Positions 16,744-27,042 are shown, numbered from the stretch's first letter. The stretch: 64,000 bases of DNA from JAWCMQ01 sp039091255 (GCA_039091255.1 JAWCMQ010000001.1:124001-188000); one strand, 5' to 3'. Translations and numbers: made by a program. The notes: a model not told the origin generated them from the letters alone.

Positions 16744-19599
16744 TCACACAGAATCCGCCTTATCTTCCGCTACAGGCTGCTCTACGACCGTGCCGTTCGG
16801 CGCCTCAACAGCCGGCGCAAGCACCGCCTCATCGCCACGCTTAAGCTCTATGTTCACCTCGTCCTCCCAGCCATGCACAGCTACGCGCATGCGCGTGGCA
16901 GTAGCGCGCCTGAACGCAAGCTTGGTGGCCTCGAGCAGGACGAACATAAGGACCGTCAGGCCGATGGCAAGCGCCCACAGGTCAAGCCCAAGCGGCACAG
17001 TCTTGAATATGGCATTAAACGGCGGAAGCATGACTATTGCTGCCTGCATCGCCACCGTGACCGCGATAGCTCCGATCATGTAGCGGTTCGTAAGGAAGCC
17101 TACCTTGTGTATAAACTGCTCCGACCTCGAGGAGAGCGCTACAGCTTTCTGGAACAGCACGAGCAATGTGAACGCCAGCGTCTGGGCAACGGCAAGCTCT
17201 GCATAGCCGAGCGCCCAGAAGAAGGCCCCGACTGTGCCTATCATCATCAGCGCCCCCACGACTCCCATCCACGCGAGCGTGTAGCGATTGAGTATCCGTT
17301 CCTGCGGGTCGCGCGGCCTGCGGTCCATGACTCCACCCTCAGCCCGCTCGACGCCGAGCGCAAGCGCCGGCAGCGCGTCCGTGGCTATGTTCATCCAGAG
17401 TATCTGCGCCGGCAGGAGGATGAGCAACGCTTCCCTGAACCAGATGAACGCAGCCATCATCGCGATGAAGACCGCAAACACCTCGCCAAGGTTGCACGAA
17501 AGCAGGTAGCGGATGGACTTTCCGATGTTGTCATATATCATGCGGCCCTCCTCGACGGCCCGAACGATCGTGGCGAAATTGTCATCCATCAGCACCATGT
17601 CGGCTGCCTCGCGCGTGACATCTGTCCCAGTCATGCCCATGGCCACGCCTATGTCCGCCCGCTTTAGCGCTGGAGCATCATTCACGCCGTCGCCCGTCAC
17701 GGCGACGATCTCGCCCCGCGCCTTCCACGCGTCTGTGATGCGCACCTTGTGCTCAGGCGCAACACGCGCATAGACCTTCACGCGCCCGACCCGGCCAGCA
17801 AACTCCTCGTCGGTGAGCGCATCGAGCTCAGCGCCTGTCATCACCTCATCTGCCTCGTGGTCGGGCGCTATCAGGCCAAGCTCCTTGGCGACCGCCAACG
17901 CGGTGTCGCGGTGGTCGCCTGTTATCATAACGACGTGTATGCCCGCCCTCTTGCACCGCTCGATTGCATCCTTGACCTCAGGCCTAGGCGGATCTATCAT
18001 GCCCTGCAGCCCTACGAAAACAAGTCCGCTTTCTATATCCCGGCTCCCCTTCCGCATGCTCTTGACGGCAAACCCGAGCACGCGCAGCGCGTGCTTTGCA
18101 AAATATGCATTGACGTTCAGGATGCGCCTTCTGTCCACGTCTGTAAGGCGATGGATTTTCCCATCGCGCAGGATGTGCGTGCACCGCTCGAGCACAGACT
18201 CGACCGCGCCTTTCGTGTAGACCATCCGCTTTCGGCCGACCTGGCATACAACGGACATCATCTTTCGCTGGGAATCGAATGGTACCTCATCCACGCGCGG
18301 GAACTTCTTGCGCAGGTCTTCGATGCCGGCTTTGCGAGCGGCCACAAGCAGCGCAATTTCGGTAGGGTCGCCCACGGGCACCCCATCAGTGACGGCGTCG
18401 TTGCACATCATGCCCGCCGCGACAAGCAGCCGCAAATCCTCATTGAGCTTCGGGTCGACAGGCTTCCCATCTTCCGTGAATTTCCCGTCAAGGCTGTATC
18501 CTTCGCCAGAAACATCGATAAGCCGCCCATTCACGTACAGCTTGCGGACAGTCATCTCATTGGCGGTCATCGTGCCTGTCTTGTCGCTGCAAATGACGGT
18601 CGTCGAGCCCAGCGTCTCGACCGAGCCGAGCCGCCGCACGAGCGCATTATGCTTTGCCATCGAAAGCACGCCACCTGCCAATGTGATGGTAGCGACAGCA
18701 GGCAGCGCCTCTGGAACCGCCGCAACCGCAAGGGCGACGGCTGTAAGGAACATCTCAAGCGGCCGCACGCCGACGCCAAAACCCGCGCCGAATATCAAAA
18801 AGGCGGCGACAATCACGAGTGCCCCGAGCTGCTTGCCAAGGGCATCCAGCTTTCGCTGCAGCGGCGTCGGCTCTTCAGGCGCCTGCAGCGCGCTCGCGAT
18901 GCGGCCGAATTCCGTCTGCATGCCCGTCGCCGTAACGATAGCGCGACCGTGCCCATAGACGACAGTCGTCCCGGCGAATGCCATGTTTGAGCGGTCAGCC
19001 ACGTGCAGCTCGCCCTTCAGCGGGCGTTCCGACTTCGCGACAGGCGTCGATTCTCCCGTCAGGATAGCCTCGTCTGTCTTAAGGTTGATTTGCCCGATGA
19101 TGCGGCAATCCGCAGGCACACGGTCGCCGACCTTCAGCAATATCATGTCGCCCGGCACGATTTCGGAGACAGGAATTATCTCAGCCCGGCCGTTGCGCAC
19201 GACTTCGGCTTTGGGCGCAGCCAGCCGCTTCAGCGCAGCCAGCGCCCGCTCCGCCTTCCACTCCTGCCTGAAGCCAAGCAGAGAATTGAGGACAACAATG
19301 GCAAATATGACGACTGCATCAATAAGCTCGCCCAGCAGAGCCGCTACAGCAGTTGCGGCCAGCAGCATGAGGATCAGCATGCTGCGGAACTGCGCAAGAA
19401 GCATGCGCCAGGCAGACCGCCCTTTGCGCTCGATTATTTCGTTGGGCCCGTATCGCTCGAGCCGTGCGGCCGCCTCCGCATCAGTGAGGCCATCGGCCCG
19501 GCTGCCAAGCTCGGCGATGACAGCTTCAGCGCTTTTATTATAAAATTCCTCGCCGAACGAGCGCTCTTCCTCTTTGGCGCGCTTGGCTTTCCGCGGCAT
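16744..19599 (-). CDS. P-type cation-transporting ATPase (P2, Ca2+-like)
   Basis: About 950 residues. It has a cation-ATPase N-terminal domain (EVIAELGS-like opening, LERYGPNEI), the TGES actuator motif, phosphorylation site CSDKTGTMT, hinge TGDGVNDAPAL and about ten membrane helices. The M4 segment PEALPA replaces the more usual PEGLP. Probably exports Ca2+ or Mn2+, though subtype is uncertain. The TATA box at 19663-19672 puts the transcript start near 19643, downstream of the first in-frame ATG (19653), so the ATG at 19599 (MPRKAKRAKEEER) is preferred. Confidence 0.9.
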   Translation of the reverse strand: MPRKAKRAKEEERSFGEEFYNKSAEAVIAELGSRADGLTDAEAAARLERYGPNEIIERKGRSAWRMLLAQFRSMLILMLLAATAVAALLGELIDAVVIFAIVVLNSLLGFRQEWKAERALAALKRLAAPKAEVVRNGRAEIIPVSEIVPGDMILLKVGDRVPADCRIIGQINLKTDEAILTGESTPVAKSERPLKGELHVADRSNMAFAGTTVVYGHGRAIVTATGMQTEFGRIASALQAPEEPTPLQRKLDALGKQLGALVIVAAFLIFGAGFGVGVRPLEMFLTAVALAVAAVPEALPAVATITLAGGVLSMAKHNALVRRLGSVETLGSTTVICSDKTGTMTANEMTVRKLYVNGRLIDVSGEGYSLDGKFTEDGKPVDPKLNEDLRLLVAAGMMCNDAVTDGVPVGDPTEIALLVAARKAGIEDLRKKFPRVDEVPFDSQRKMMSVVCQVGRKRMVYTKGAVESVLERCTHILRDGKIHRLTDVDRRRILNVNAYFAKHALRVLGFAVKSMRKGSRDIESGLVFVGLQGMIDPPRPEVKDAIERCKRAGIHVVMITGDHRDTALAVAKELGLIAPDHEADEVMTGAELDALTDEEFAGRVGRVKVYARVAPEHKVRITDAWKARGEIVAVTGDGVNDAPALKRADIGVAMGMTGTDVTREAADMVLMDDNFATIVRAVEEGRMIYDNIGKSIRYLLSCNLGEVFAVFIAMMAAFIWFREALLILLPAQILWMNIATDALPALALGVERAEGGVMDRRPRDPQERILNRYTLAWMGVVGALMMIGTVGAFFWALGYAELAVAQTLAFTLLVLFQKAVALSSRSEQFIHKVGFLTNRYMIGAIAVTVAMQAAIVMLPPFNAIFKTVPLGLDLWALAIGLTVLMFVLLEATKLAFRRATATRMRVAVHGWEDEVNIELKRGDEAVLAPAVEAPNGTVVEQPVAEDKADSV

Positions 19600-19662
19600 G
19601 CATATCACGAAATCTATGTCAGTAATGGTTTTATTCTCGAAAGAAAGCGGCAAAACGCTAGA

Positions 19663-19672
19663 GAATATAAAG
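19663..19672 (-). promoter_or_regulatory. TATA box of the P-type ATPase gene
   Basis: CTTTATATTC on the minus strand. Its position rules against the most upstream ATG and favours 19599. Confidence 0.5.
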
Positions 19673-19710
19673 TTTTCTTTTAGTGGCGTATCGAATGCGG
19701 TTCGTTAGGG

Positions 19711-19728
19711 CAGCTGTCCATGACAGCT
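19711..19728. repeat. Inverted repeat AGCTGTC-CAT-GACAGCT
   Basis: A 7-bp inverted repeat with a 3-nt loop in the spacer between the RNase Z and P-type ATPase genes. Its half-site CAGCTGTCC is the same as in the hairpin at 9190-9211. The rest of the 19600-19774 spacer holds the ATPase promoter and nothing else recognised. Confidence 0.35.
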
Positions 19729-19774
19729 TTATTGCTGCATTTGTGCCCATGCCGCAGAAAAAGCAAAGAAAGGC

Positions 19775-20689
19775 TTAAATCGTAATCTTCATCAGATCCC
19801 GTGCCAGCCGGACATTTGGCAGTCCCGCTATCTTTTTCTCGATTTCCTCGAGGTTCTGGTAACGCCGCGAGATATGCGTCAGCACGAGCTGCTTGGCGTT
19901 CGCGCGCGTCGCGACCTTGAGCACCTCATCGAACGCTGCATGCTTCCATTCCTTTTCCTTCTCCTCCTCAAAGAACGTGCTGTCGTGGATGAGCATGTCC
20001 GCATTCTCCGCCAGCTTGACTACGTTCATGCACGGCATCGTATCGCCCGTGTAAACTATCTTCTTCCCCTTCTCGACCACAGAAACGTCCTGTAGCAGGA
20101 TACGCTTGCCTTTCCATGTCGCCGCCCCCTCCTCCTTGAGCTTCTTGAACACCAGACCTTTCTCAGGCAGGCCAAGCGCTCTCGCCTTTTCTTTGTCTAT
20201 CTTGATGCGATCTTTTTCGACAAACGCATATGCGACAGCCGGCACGCCATGCTTCACAGGGATGGCCTGCACAATTATCTCGTCGCCTTCCATCAGCGTC
20301 TCAATCTGGTTGCCTTCGTGCTCGACGTTCCGCACCTTCACAGGAAACCGCAACTTGCCATAGCCTAAGTCTGTTATCTGAGGAACCCACTCATCTGCCT
20401 CAGGCCCGTATATTTTAAGCGGCCGCTGCCTGTCCTCCATGTTCATCGTAAACAGCAACCCGAGCAGGCCTGCAAAATGGTCTGCGTGCCAGTGCGTGAT
20501 GAAAATGTCATCGATGCGCATGAAGTTGAGTCGCGCTGCGAAAATCTGCCTCTGCGTGCCTTCGCCGCAATCGAAAAGGGCGACCGTTTCTTCGCGTCCC
20601 TTATAGTTGACGTAAATCGCGGGGTGGTTGCGATTGTGCGTCGGCACACCGGCTGTAGTGCCCAAAAACGTGACTTCTATCTGGGTCAT
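19775..20689 (-). CDS. rnz: Ribonuclease Z (tRNA 3' processing endonuclease)
   Basis: Metallo-beta-lactamase-fold nuclease that removes tRNA 3' trailers. The zinc motif HWHADH lies at residues 66-71 and further ligands in VYTGDTMPC and VLTHISRRY. About 304 residues, normal for the short form. The ATG at 20689 (MTQIEVTFLG) is about 27 nt from an upstream CTTTTATTTT element, so it is probably leaderless. Functionally relevant here because all tRNAs in the window need heavy processing and none encodes CCA. Confidence 0.93.
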   Translation of the reverse strand: MTQIEVTFLGTTAGVPTHNRNHPAIYVNYKGREETVALFDCGEGTQRQIFAARLNFMRIDDIFITHWHADHFAGLLGLLFTMNMEDRQRPLKIYGPEADEWVPQITDLGYGKLRFPVKVRNVEHEGNQIETLMEGDEIIVQAIPVKHGVPAVAYAFVEKDRIKIDKEKARALGLPEKGLVFKKLKEEGAATWKGKRILLQDVSVVEKGKKIVYTGDTMPCMNVVKLAENADMLIHDSTFFEEEKEKEWKHAAFDEVLKVATRANAKQLVLTHISRRYQNLEEIEKKIAGLPNVRLARDLMKITI

Positions 20690-20748
20690 GATGAACACTT
20701 CTGCTTCGGAAAATAAAAGCTTCCCTTGCGCTTTTCTGCCCGTGCGCG

Positions 20749-21903
<1,155 letters not shown>

Positions 21904-22048
21904 TTCGTTCACCTTTGCTTAGAACAAGAAAGATAAGCATGCTTCGCGGCAAATATCAGATACGATTTTTCAAATGTAGCTCCGAATCACCTGTACGACG
22001 TGCCGCGTTACCTTTCTTGCGCTTATGCCGTATGCTTGGCATCGGAAG

Positions 22049-22084
22049 ATATATAAGCTTCATAAAGCTTGCGGGCAAAAGCTT
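22049..22084 (+). promoter_or_regulatory. TATA box and three AAGCTT palindromes before the nucleotidyltransferase
   Basis: TATA box GATATATAAG at 22049-22058. AAGCTT occurs at 22055, 22065 and 22079, all between the TATA box and the ATG at 22089, so a protein bound there would block transcription. Confidence 0.4.
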
Positions 22085-22088
22085 AAGC

Positions 22089-22577
22089 ATGAGCGGCGAT
22101 GCCAAAAAGCCCGTTGTCGTCGCGGTCTCGGGCTATTTCGACCCGCTGCACGTCGGGCATGTTGAATACTTCGAAAAAGCCAAGGCGCTCGGCGACCGCT
22201 TGGTTGTCATAGTGAACAACGATGCCCAAGCAAAACTCAAGAAAGGCTTTTGCTTCATGCCGCAGGACGAGCGCGTAAAGATAATAAAGGCTCTGCGTTG
22301 CGTTGACGAAGTGTTTCTTTCGATAGACAAGGACAAAAGCGTCTGCAAGTCGCTTGAAGCTGTAAAACCGGACATTTTTGCCAAAGGTGGCGACCGCATT
22401 GAGGCAAATCTTCCAGAGCCGGAAATAGAGATCTGCAAGAAGATGGGAACGAAAATCGTCTACAACCTCGGCGAAAAGATACAATCGTCATCCGAACTCA
22501 TCGCGCGCATCATCATGCTCGCGAAAAAGGAAGAAAAGCTGCAGAAAATCGGAGCATCTTCTCAGAAAGCCGCGTAA
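22089..22577 (+). CDS. RfaE2/cytidylyltransferase-like nucleotidyltransferase
   Basis: Single-domain nucleotidyltransferase of 162 residues. The HxGH motif lies in GYFDPLHVGHVEYF, with a KGGDR motif in the second half (FAKGGDRIEANLPE), the arrangement of the RfaE C-terminal (heptose-1-phosphate adenylyltransferase) group. The ISSTE-like end appears as SSSELIARI. Probably activates a sugar phosphate or polyol phosphate with ATP or CTP. The start ATG 22089 (MSGDAKKP) fits the TATA box; longer in-frame readings are upstream noise. Confidence 0.8.
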   Translation: MSGDAKKPVVVAVSGYFDPLHVGHVEYFEKAKALGDRLVVIVNNDAQAKLKKGFCFMPQDERVKIIKALRCVDEVFLSIDKDKSVCKSLEAVKPDIFAKGGDRIEANLPEPEIEICKKMGTKIVYNLGEKIQSSSELIARIIMLAKKEEKLQKIGASSQKAA

Positions 22578-22594
22578 AAGCGCACATGCGGGAG

Positions 22595-23884
22595 TTACGG
22601 CGTTATTCTCGTTCTGTCCCTTGGCCACATCGCGCACTCGCGGATGTTGGACGCGCCCACAATCTGCATTGTAAGCCGTTCAAGCCCAAATGACCATCCC
22701 GCATGCGGTGGCGCACCATATCGGAAGCAGTCTATGTAGAACTTGAAGTTGTCGGGGTCAAGATCCTTCGCCTTTAGCTGCTTTATTAGCAGCTCAGGCA
22801 GATGTATGCGCTGCGCTCCACTGCTTATCTCCAGGCCGTTGTAGATGAGGTCGTACGCGCGGCACACGGCAGGGTTGTCCTCATATGGCATAGAGTAAAA
22901 CGCCCGAACAGCCGTAGGCCAGTCTTTTATGAAAAACGCTGGATCGCCAACCAATTCGACAAGCTTTTTTTCTTGGCCTTTAGTGAAGTCGTCGCCCCAT
23001 TGTATTATTTCGCCGGCTTTTTTCAGCATCTCGATTGCTTCCGTGTAGCTGACGCGCCTTAGCGGAAGCTTTGGCACTTCGAGCTTGCGGCCTAGCAGCT
23101 CCAATTCTGCCGCGCATCTCTCTTTGACGCTCTTCAATATGTGCGCAAGCGCGCGCTCGAGATAGCTCATCGCGCCTTCGTCGTCAACGAAGGCTATTTC
23201 CATATCTAGCTGCCTCACCTCGTTAAGGTGAACGGGCGTGTCATGCGGCTCTGCCCTGAAAACAGGCATTACGGAAAATACCTTCTCGAGCGAAATCGCA
23301 CCCATCTGCTTGTACAGCTGCGGCGACTGAGCAAGGAAGGCTTCTTTGTCGAAGTACGGTATTGCGAACAGCGAGGCCCCGCCCTCGCTCGCGCTGCCTA
23401 TTATAATAGGCGGCTGCAGCTCGAATGCCCCTACGCTGATGCAAAACTCACGAAACGCTTGAAGGATTGCCGACTGCACCTTGAATATTGCGCGCGTCCT
23501 GGGCATCCGCAAGTCAAGGAAGCGCCAGTTGAGCCGTGTGTCGAGGTTTGCAGGCACGTTCGGGTCCAGCGGCATCTGCTGGGGAGCATCGTTCAGGATT
23601 TCGATGGCATCGGGAATGATTTCGACGCCGCGCGGCGCTTGCTTGTTCGCCCTGACTTTCCCCTTCACGAGAATGACCCATTCGCGCCCCAGCTCGTCTA
23701 TCGTGCCGAGCACCGTTTCGCTGACGTCGCCCTTTTTGGCCGTCAGCTGAACGGTGCCGCTCGCATCGCGCAATACGACGAATTTTAGTCCGCCATGCGC
23801 TCGCACAGTCTGCACCCAGCCTCCGACCGTTACGGTGCGCCCATCGAGCGTGGGCGCTATCTCCGATGTAGTATGTGTCCGCAT
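22595..23884 (-). CDS. aspS: Aspartyl-tRNA synthetase (archaeal type)
   Basis: Class II synthetase of 429 residues, the archaeal length without the bacterial insertion. The N-terminal OB fold (VTVGGWVQTVRAHG) binds the anticodon. Motif 1 lies near TRAIFKVQSAIL, motif 2 near FRAEPHDTPVHLNE and motif 3 is WSFGLERLTMQIV at the C-terminus. Whether it also charges tRNA-Asn cannot be told here. Confidence 0.95.
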   Translation of the reverse strand: MRTHTTSEIAPTLDGRTVTVGGWVQTVRAHGGLKFVVLRDASGTVQLTAKKGDVSETVLGTIDELGREWVILVKGKVRANKQAPRGVEIIPDAIEILNDAPQQMPLDPNVPANLDTRLNWRFLDLRMPRTRAIFKVQSAILQAFREFCISVGAFELQPPIIIGSASEGGASLFAIPYFDKEAFLAQSPQLYKQMGAISLEKVFSVMPVFRAEPHDTPVHLNEVRQLDMEIAFVDDEGAMSYLERALAHILKSVKERCAAELELLGRKLEVPKLPLRRVSYTEAIEMLKKAGEIIQWGDDFTKGQEKKLVELVGDPAFFIKDWPTAVRAFYSMPYEDNPAVCRAYDLIYNGLEISSGAQRIHLPELLIKQLKAKDLDPDNFKFYIDCFRYGAPPHAGWSFGLERLTMQIVGASNIRECAMWPRDRTRITP

Positions 23885-23910
23885 TTCGATTCCCTACATG
23901 ATATGCAAGC

Positions 23911-24234
23911 CTACGGCTTCACAATGTACACGTTGAACAGAATCGTCCAAACGACGAACCACGTGAAGACATAAACCGTCAAGCCCGATGACCACCAGCG
24001 CTTGCCGCCGATGGCCACAGGCTTTAGCAAAGCCTTGACCGCCATCGTAACGACAGCTCCGACAATTATCATTATGCCCAAGGCGGCAAGCGGAATGTTA
24101 ATCAAAAACGATACATAGCCAACGATCAAGCCGACCAGCGAATAAACCGCAACAAGCTTTCTGTGCAGCGATAGCTTCGTGCGAGAGCTCGGAGAAGGCG
24201 TTTGGGAAGATTGAGCAGTTGGCGACTCGGCCAT
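23911..24234 (-). CDS. Small membrane protein, three helices
   Basis: 107 residues with a Ser/Thr/Pro-rich N-terminus then hydrophobic segments near 27-50, 52-70 and 85-104. A KRWWSSGLTVYVFTWFVVW stretch precedes the last helix. Its ATG is 5 nt before the stop of rnhB in the same transcript direction, with GGTGAG as ribosome-binding site. I do not recognise the family. Confidence 0.65.
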   Translation of the reverse strand: MAESPTAQSSQTPSPSSRTKLSLHRKLVAVYSLVGLIVGYVSFLINIPLAALGIMIIVGAVVTMAVKALLKPVAIGGKRWWSSGLTVYVFTWFVVWTILFNVYIVKP

Positions 24235-24238
24235 CGTC

Positions 24239-24952
24239 TCACCAGTGCTTTGGTTCTGCGAATTCTTTCAGCTTCCTTTGCTCATGCGCTGCCCGCGCGG
24301 CCTTGGCAAGCTCGCGCGCAGTCACCCATGAGCGCCGCACGAAATACGGCAATTCTTTATTCTTCTTCAACCAATCCTTTAAAAAGGCGATTGTCTTTGG
24401 GTCGCTGGGATAGCCTGAACCGAAATCACCGTAGCGACGTGCAAGCTTGCGGACCTCCGCGTCGCGGATGACTTTCGCGATGATGGAAGCTGCTCCAACA
24501 ATCGGATGACTGGCGTCCGCGTAATTCTCGCACACGAGCTCGAATGTGCCGGCTTTTTCGCGCACTTTTAGCTCATCGGAAAGCCCGCGCAAGACCGCGG
24601 CGCGGAACTTCTTCGTATCCGCTTCGATGGCATCGATGATGACCTTATCAGGCTTCAGGGTGCTGATGATGTCTTGCATGTGCTTTATCTCAATCTTGTT
24701 CAGGTTTGTCTCGTTTCGCAATCGGTCAATGTCCATCGCTGTCAATTTGACGACCGCATAATCGTCCGCCAGCCTTTTGAGCTTGTGGTAAAAAAAGCTT
24801 CGCTGCCGAGGCGAAAGCTTTTTCGAATCCTTCACGCCCCACTTCTCAAGCACAGGCAGCTTCTCTTCGCTTAACAGAAAGCCGCACATGACAAACGGCC
24901 CTATGACGGGCCCGCGCCCCGCCTCATCGATGCCCAGCACTTTCTTTGGCAT
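24239..24952 (-). CDS. rnhB: Ribonuclease HII
   Basis: Removes ribonucleotides from DNA-RNA hybrids. The catalytic start is GIDEAGRGPVIGP, with further acidic residues in VIIDAIEAD and GSGYPSDPKT. 237 residues from ATG 24952 (MPKKVLGIDEAGRG). A TATA-like TTTAATATAAC lies near 24974-24983, supporting this second ATG over the one at 24964. The downstream membrane gene is probably co-transcribed. Confidence 0.94.
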   Translation of the reverse strand: MPKKVLGIDEAGRGPVIGPFVMCGFLLSEEKLPVLEKWGVKDSKKLSPRQRSFFYHKLKRLADDYAVVKLTAMDIDRLRNETNLNKIEIKHMQDIISTLKPDKVIIDAIEADTKKFRAAVLRGLSDELKVREKAGTFELVCENYADASHPIVGAASIIAKVIRDAEVRKLARRYGDFGSGYPSDPKTIAFLKDWLKKNKELPYFVRRSWVTARELAKAARAAHEQRKLKEFAEPKHW

Positions 24953-25014
24953 TTGATAACTCATTTTGCCGTTATATTAAAGGTTAAATACCCTCTAGCC
25001 TAACTCAACAGCAC

Positions 25015-25142
25015 AGCGGAGTAGAGCAGCCTGGAGTGCTCGCGAGGCCCATACAGCCCTTTTGTTCGCTGCGCTCACGAAAGCGCTGGCGGAAAAGGCT
25101 TGTGTTACCTCGAGGTCGCTGGTTCAAATCCAGCCTCCGCTA
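25015..25142 (+). tRNA. Initiator tRNA-Met(CAU) with one intron (37/38)
   Basis: Acceptor stem AGCGGAG (25015-25021) with CTCCGCT (25135-25141) gives the A1-U72 pair typical of archaeal initiators. D stem GAGC/GCTC, anticodon stem CGAGG (25043-25047) with CCTCG (25108-25112), anticodon CAT at 25050-25052, T arm GCTGG TTCAAAT CCAGC. A 53-nt intron lies at 25054-25106. Position 33 is C instead of the near-universal U. A TATA-like GTTAAATACC is about 30 nt upstream. Confidence 0.88.
25054..25106 (+). other. Initiator tRNA-Met intron (37/38), 53 nt, shared-family intron
   Basis: Opens CAGCCCTTTTG and contains AAAGCGCTGGCGGAAAAGG (25080-25098), which is identical over 19 nt to the tRNA-Lys intron 1. 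Confidence 0.82.
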
Positions 25143-25213
25143 TTTGCCTGTTGGCGCGTTCTGTCAAATGCGCTCCCGAAAGCTCACCTAAAGATATAAA
25201 CCGATGTTCGCAT

Positions 25214-25933
25214 ATGCATACCATGGACCATCCGTGGAAGCAGAAGCACGCCGAGCTTCACAAAAAAGGCTTCGAAAGCTGGATAAGTTCGTTCATTCTC
25301 GGATGCCAGGATGGGCTCGTGAATGTCCTCGGAATACTGCTTGGCGTCGCCGCGGCAACAGGCGACGTGCGAATCATAATAATAGCGGGCCTTGCCGCCA
25401 CGTTCGCAGAGAGCATCTCCATGGCTGCTGTCGCCTATACATCATCCAAAGCCGAAGCCGCGTACTACCAAAAAGAGCTCGCCCGGGAGAAGTGGGAAAT
25501 CAGAAACTGGCCCGACCGCGAAAAGCAAGAGGTGCGCGTAATCTATCGGCGCAAAGGTTTTACCGGACCCCTGCTCGAGGCCATTGTCCGAAAAATAACC
25601 AGCAAAAAGTCGCGCTGGCTGCGCACGATGATGGAGGAAGAGGTCAAACTTTCGCCACCTCGCGCATCGCCGCTCGCCGAAGGCGCGGTCGTAGGCGCTT
25701 CGGCGATTGTTGGCTCACTCGTTCCGCTTGTGCCGTTCTTTTTCCTGCCTGTCGCAGGCGGCATCGAGACTACGCTTATCATCTCAGCGGCTGCGCTTTT
25801 CGCAATCGGTGCGTACAAGGCGAAGATCACCGTCGGCCGATGGTGGTCCAATGGCCTCGAGATGGCAACAATAGGTATGGCCGCGGCGGTCATCGGATAC
25901 CTTATAGGAAGCGCGCTCGGAGTGGTGGTATAA
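25214..25933 (+). CDS. VIT/CCC1-family metal transporter
   Basis: About 239 residues with five hydrophobic segments in the VIT1/CCC1 pattern, which moves Fe2+ or Mn2+. The first helix carries CQDGLVNVLGILLGVAAATGD and the next AATFAESISMAAVAY, both family hallmarks with acidic and methionine residues. A cytoplasmic Glu/Lys-rich metal-binding-like region follows, then a WWSNGLEMATIG helix. A TATA box near 25190-25201 fits a leaderless start at ATG 25214 or 25223. Confidence 0.88.
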   Translation: MHTMDHPWKQKHAELHKKGFESWISSFILGCQDGLVNVLGILLGVAAATGDVRIIIIAGLAATFAESISMAAVAYTSSKAEAAYYQKELAREKWEIRNWPDREKQEVRVIYRRKGFTGPLLEAIVRKITSKKSRWLRTMMEEEVKLSPPRASPLAEGAVVGASAIVGSLVPLVPFFFLPVAGGIETTLIISAAALFAIGAYKAKITVGRWWSNGLEMATIGMAAAVIGYLIGSALGVVV

Positions 25934-26005
25934 AAAATCTTCTTTAGCATTTCGCATCGTGCAGAAACCGCTCCGCTTTAAATCGCCTGCTAATAAAGCA
26001 GTTTC

Positions 26006-27028
26006 ATGGCAACGGATTATATCGCAGCCGTAGACATCGGTGGTACGAAAATAACGGCCACATTGGCGAACAAAGAAGGAATATTGACTAAAATTTATCA
26101 GCCTACAAAAAAGGAAGGCGACAACCTCACAGTCCCGCGCCAGGTCGACTCGATGGTAGAATATTCTTGCGGCAGAATCGGCGCAGCCAAATCGGACATA
26201 TGCGCCGTCGGGATATCAACATGCAGTCCCTTCGAGCAGCGCGGCAGCGAACGCGTTGTCGTGACGCCTAACCTGTGCGGCGGGCTCGCAAAGGAGCGTG
26301 GCGTGATACCAAACGATTGGATGGAAATACCGCTGGAACAGCATCTCAGAAACCTCTACAAATCAGTCACAGCGGAAAACGACTGCGTGTCTGCAGCGGT
26401 AGCAGAGCATACGTTCGGAAATCTTCGCGGAGTCGACAATGGCGGTTATGTCACCGTCAGCACCGGCATAGGCATGGGATTCTACGTTGATGGAAAAATA
26501 ATTCGCGGCAAAAACGGAAACGCAGGCCATGGAGGGCATATGTTCATAGTAGAAAAAGGCCGCCAATGTGGTTGCGGAAACTATGGGGACCTTGAAGCCG
26601 TAGCATCCGGCACAGCCATGGCGCTTGATTATGCTGAACTTGCAGAAATCGATCCCGAATCCGTGGACGCCAAGAAAGTCTTCAGCCGTTATCGCGATGG
26701 AGACAAGCATGCAACCAACGTAGTCAAGCGAGCCGCGCGCAATCTTGCGCGGGGCCTTGCATCGGTCGCAGCGCTGCTCGACACGCATGTTTTCGTGCTA
26801 GGCGGCAGCGTGATGAACGATCGCGACATCTTCCTTCCGCTTGTCAAGGAAGAGTTCTACAAGGCATTTCCTGCGCTTACGCGTGGTGTCGAATTCCGCG
26901 AGCCGGGTCTGGGCAAGTACCTTGGCGACATGGCCGCGCTAAGCCTGGTCATGCCCGAAGATTGGGTTACAGAATGGCTCGAAAAGCGTCCTTGGGAGCG
27001 CGCGCCTGAAGCCGAGGTTCTGGCATAG
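26006..27028 (+). CDS. ROK-family sugar kinase
   Basis: 340 residues. The N-terminal phosphate loop is AVDIGGTKITATL. The ROK zinc motif appears as CGCGNYGDLEAVASG, following GNAGHGGHM with the metal-binding histidine. It probably phosphorylates glucose or a related hexose, though the substrate is not certain. A TATA element GCTTTAAATC at 25975-25985 is about 30 nt before the ATG, so it is leaderless. No sugar-uptake gene is adjacent. Confidence 0.88.
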   Translation: MATDYIAAVDIGGTKITATLANKEGILTKIYQPTKKEGDNLTVPRQVDSMVEYSCGRIGAAKSDICAVGISTCSPFEQRGSERVVVTPNLCGGLAKERGVIPNDWMEIPLEQHLRNLYKSVTAENDCVSAAVAEHTFGNLRGVDNGGYVTVSTGIGMGFYVDGKIIRGKNGNAGHGGHMFIVEKGRQCGCGNYGDLEAVASGTAMALDYAELAEIDPESVDAKKVFSRYRDGDKHATNVVKRAARNLARGLASVAALLDTHVFVLGGSVMNDRDIFLPLVKEEFYKAFPALTRGVEFREPGLGKYLGDMAALSLVMPEDWVTEWLEKRPWERAPEAEVLA

Positions 27029-27042
27029 CACTGCACGCGTTT

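Noticed and set aside
17749..18990. 413-codon open frame on the plus strand inside the P-type ATPase gene
   Set aside because: It is antisense to a clear P-type ATPase. GC-rich coding sequence often leaves the opposite strand open; the translation has no recognisable domain.
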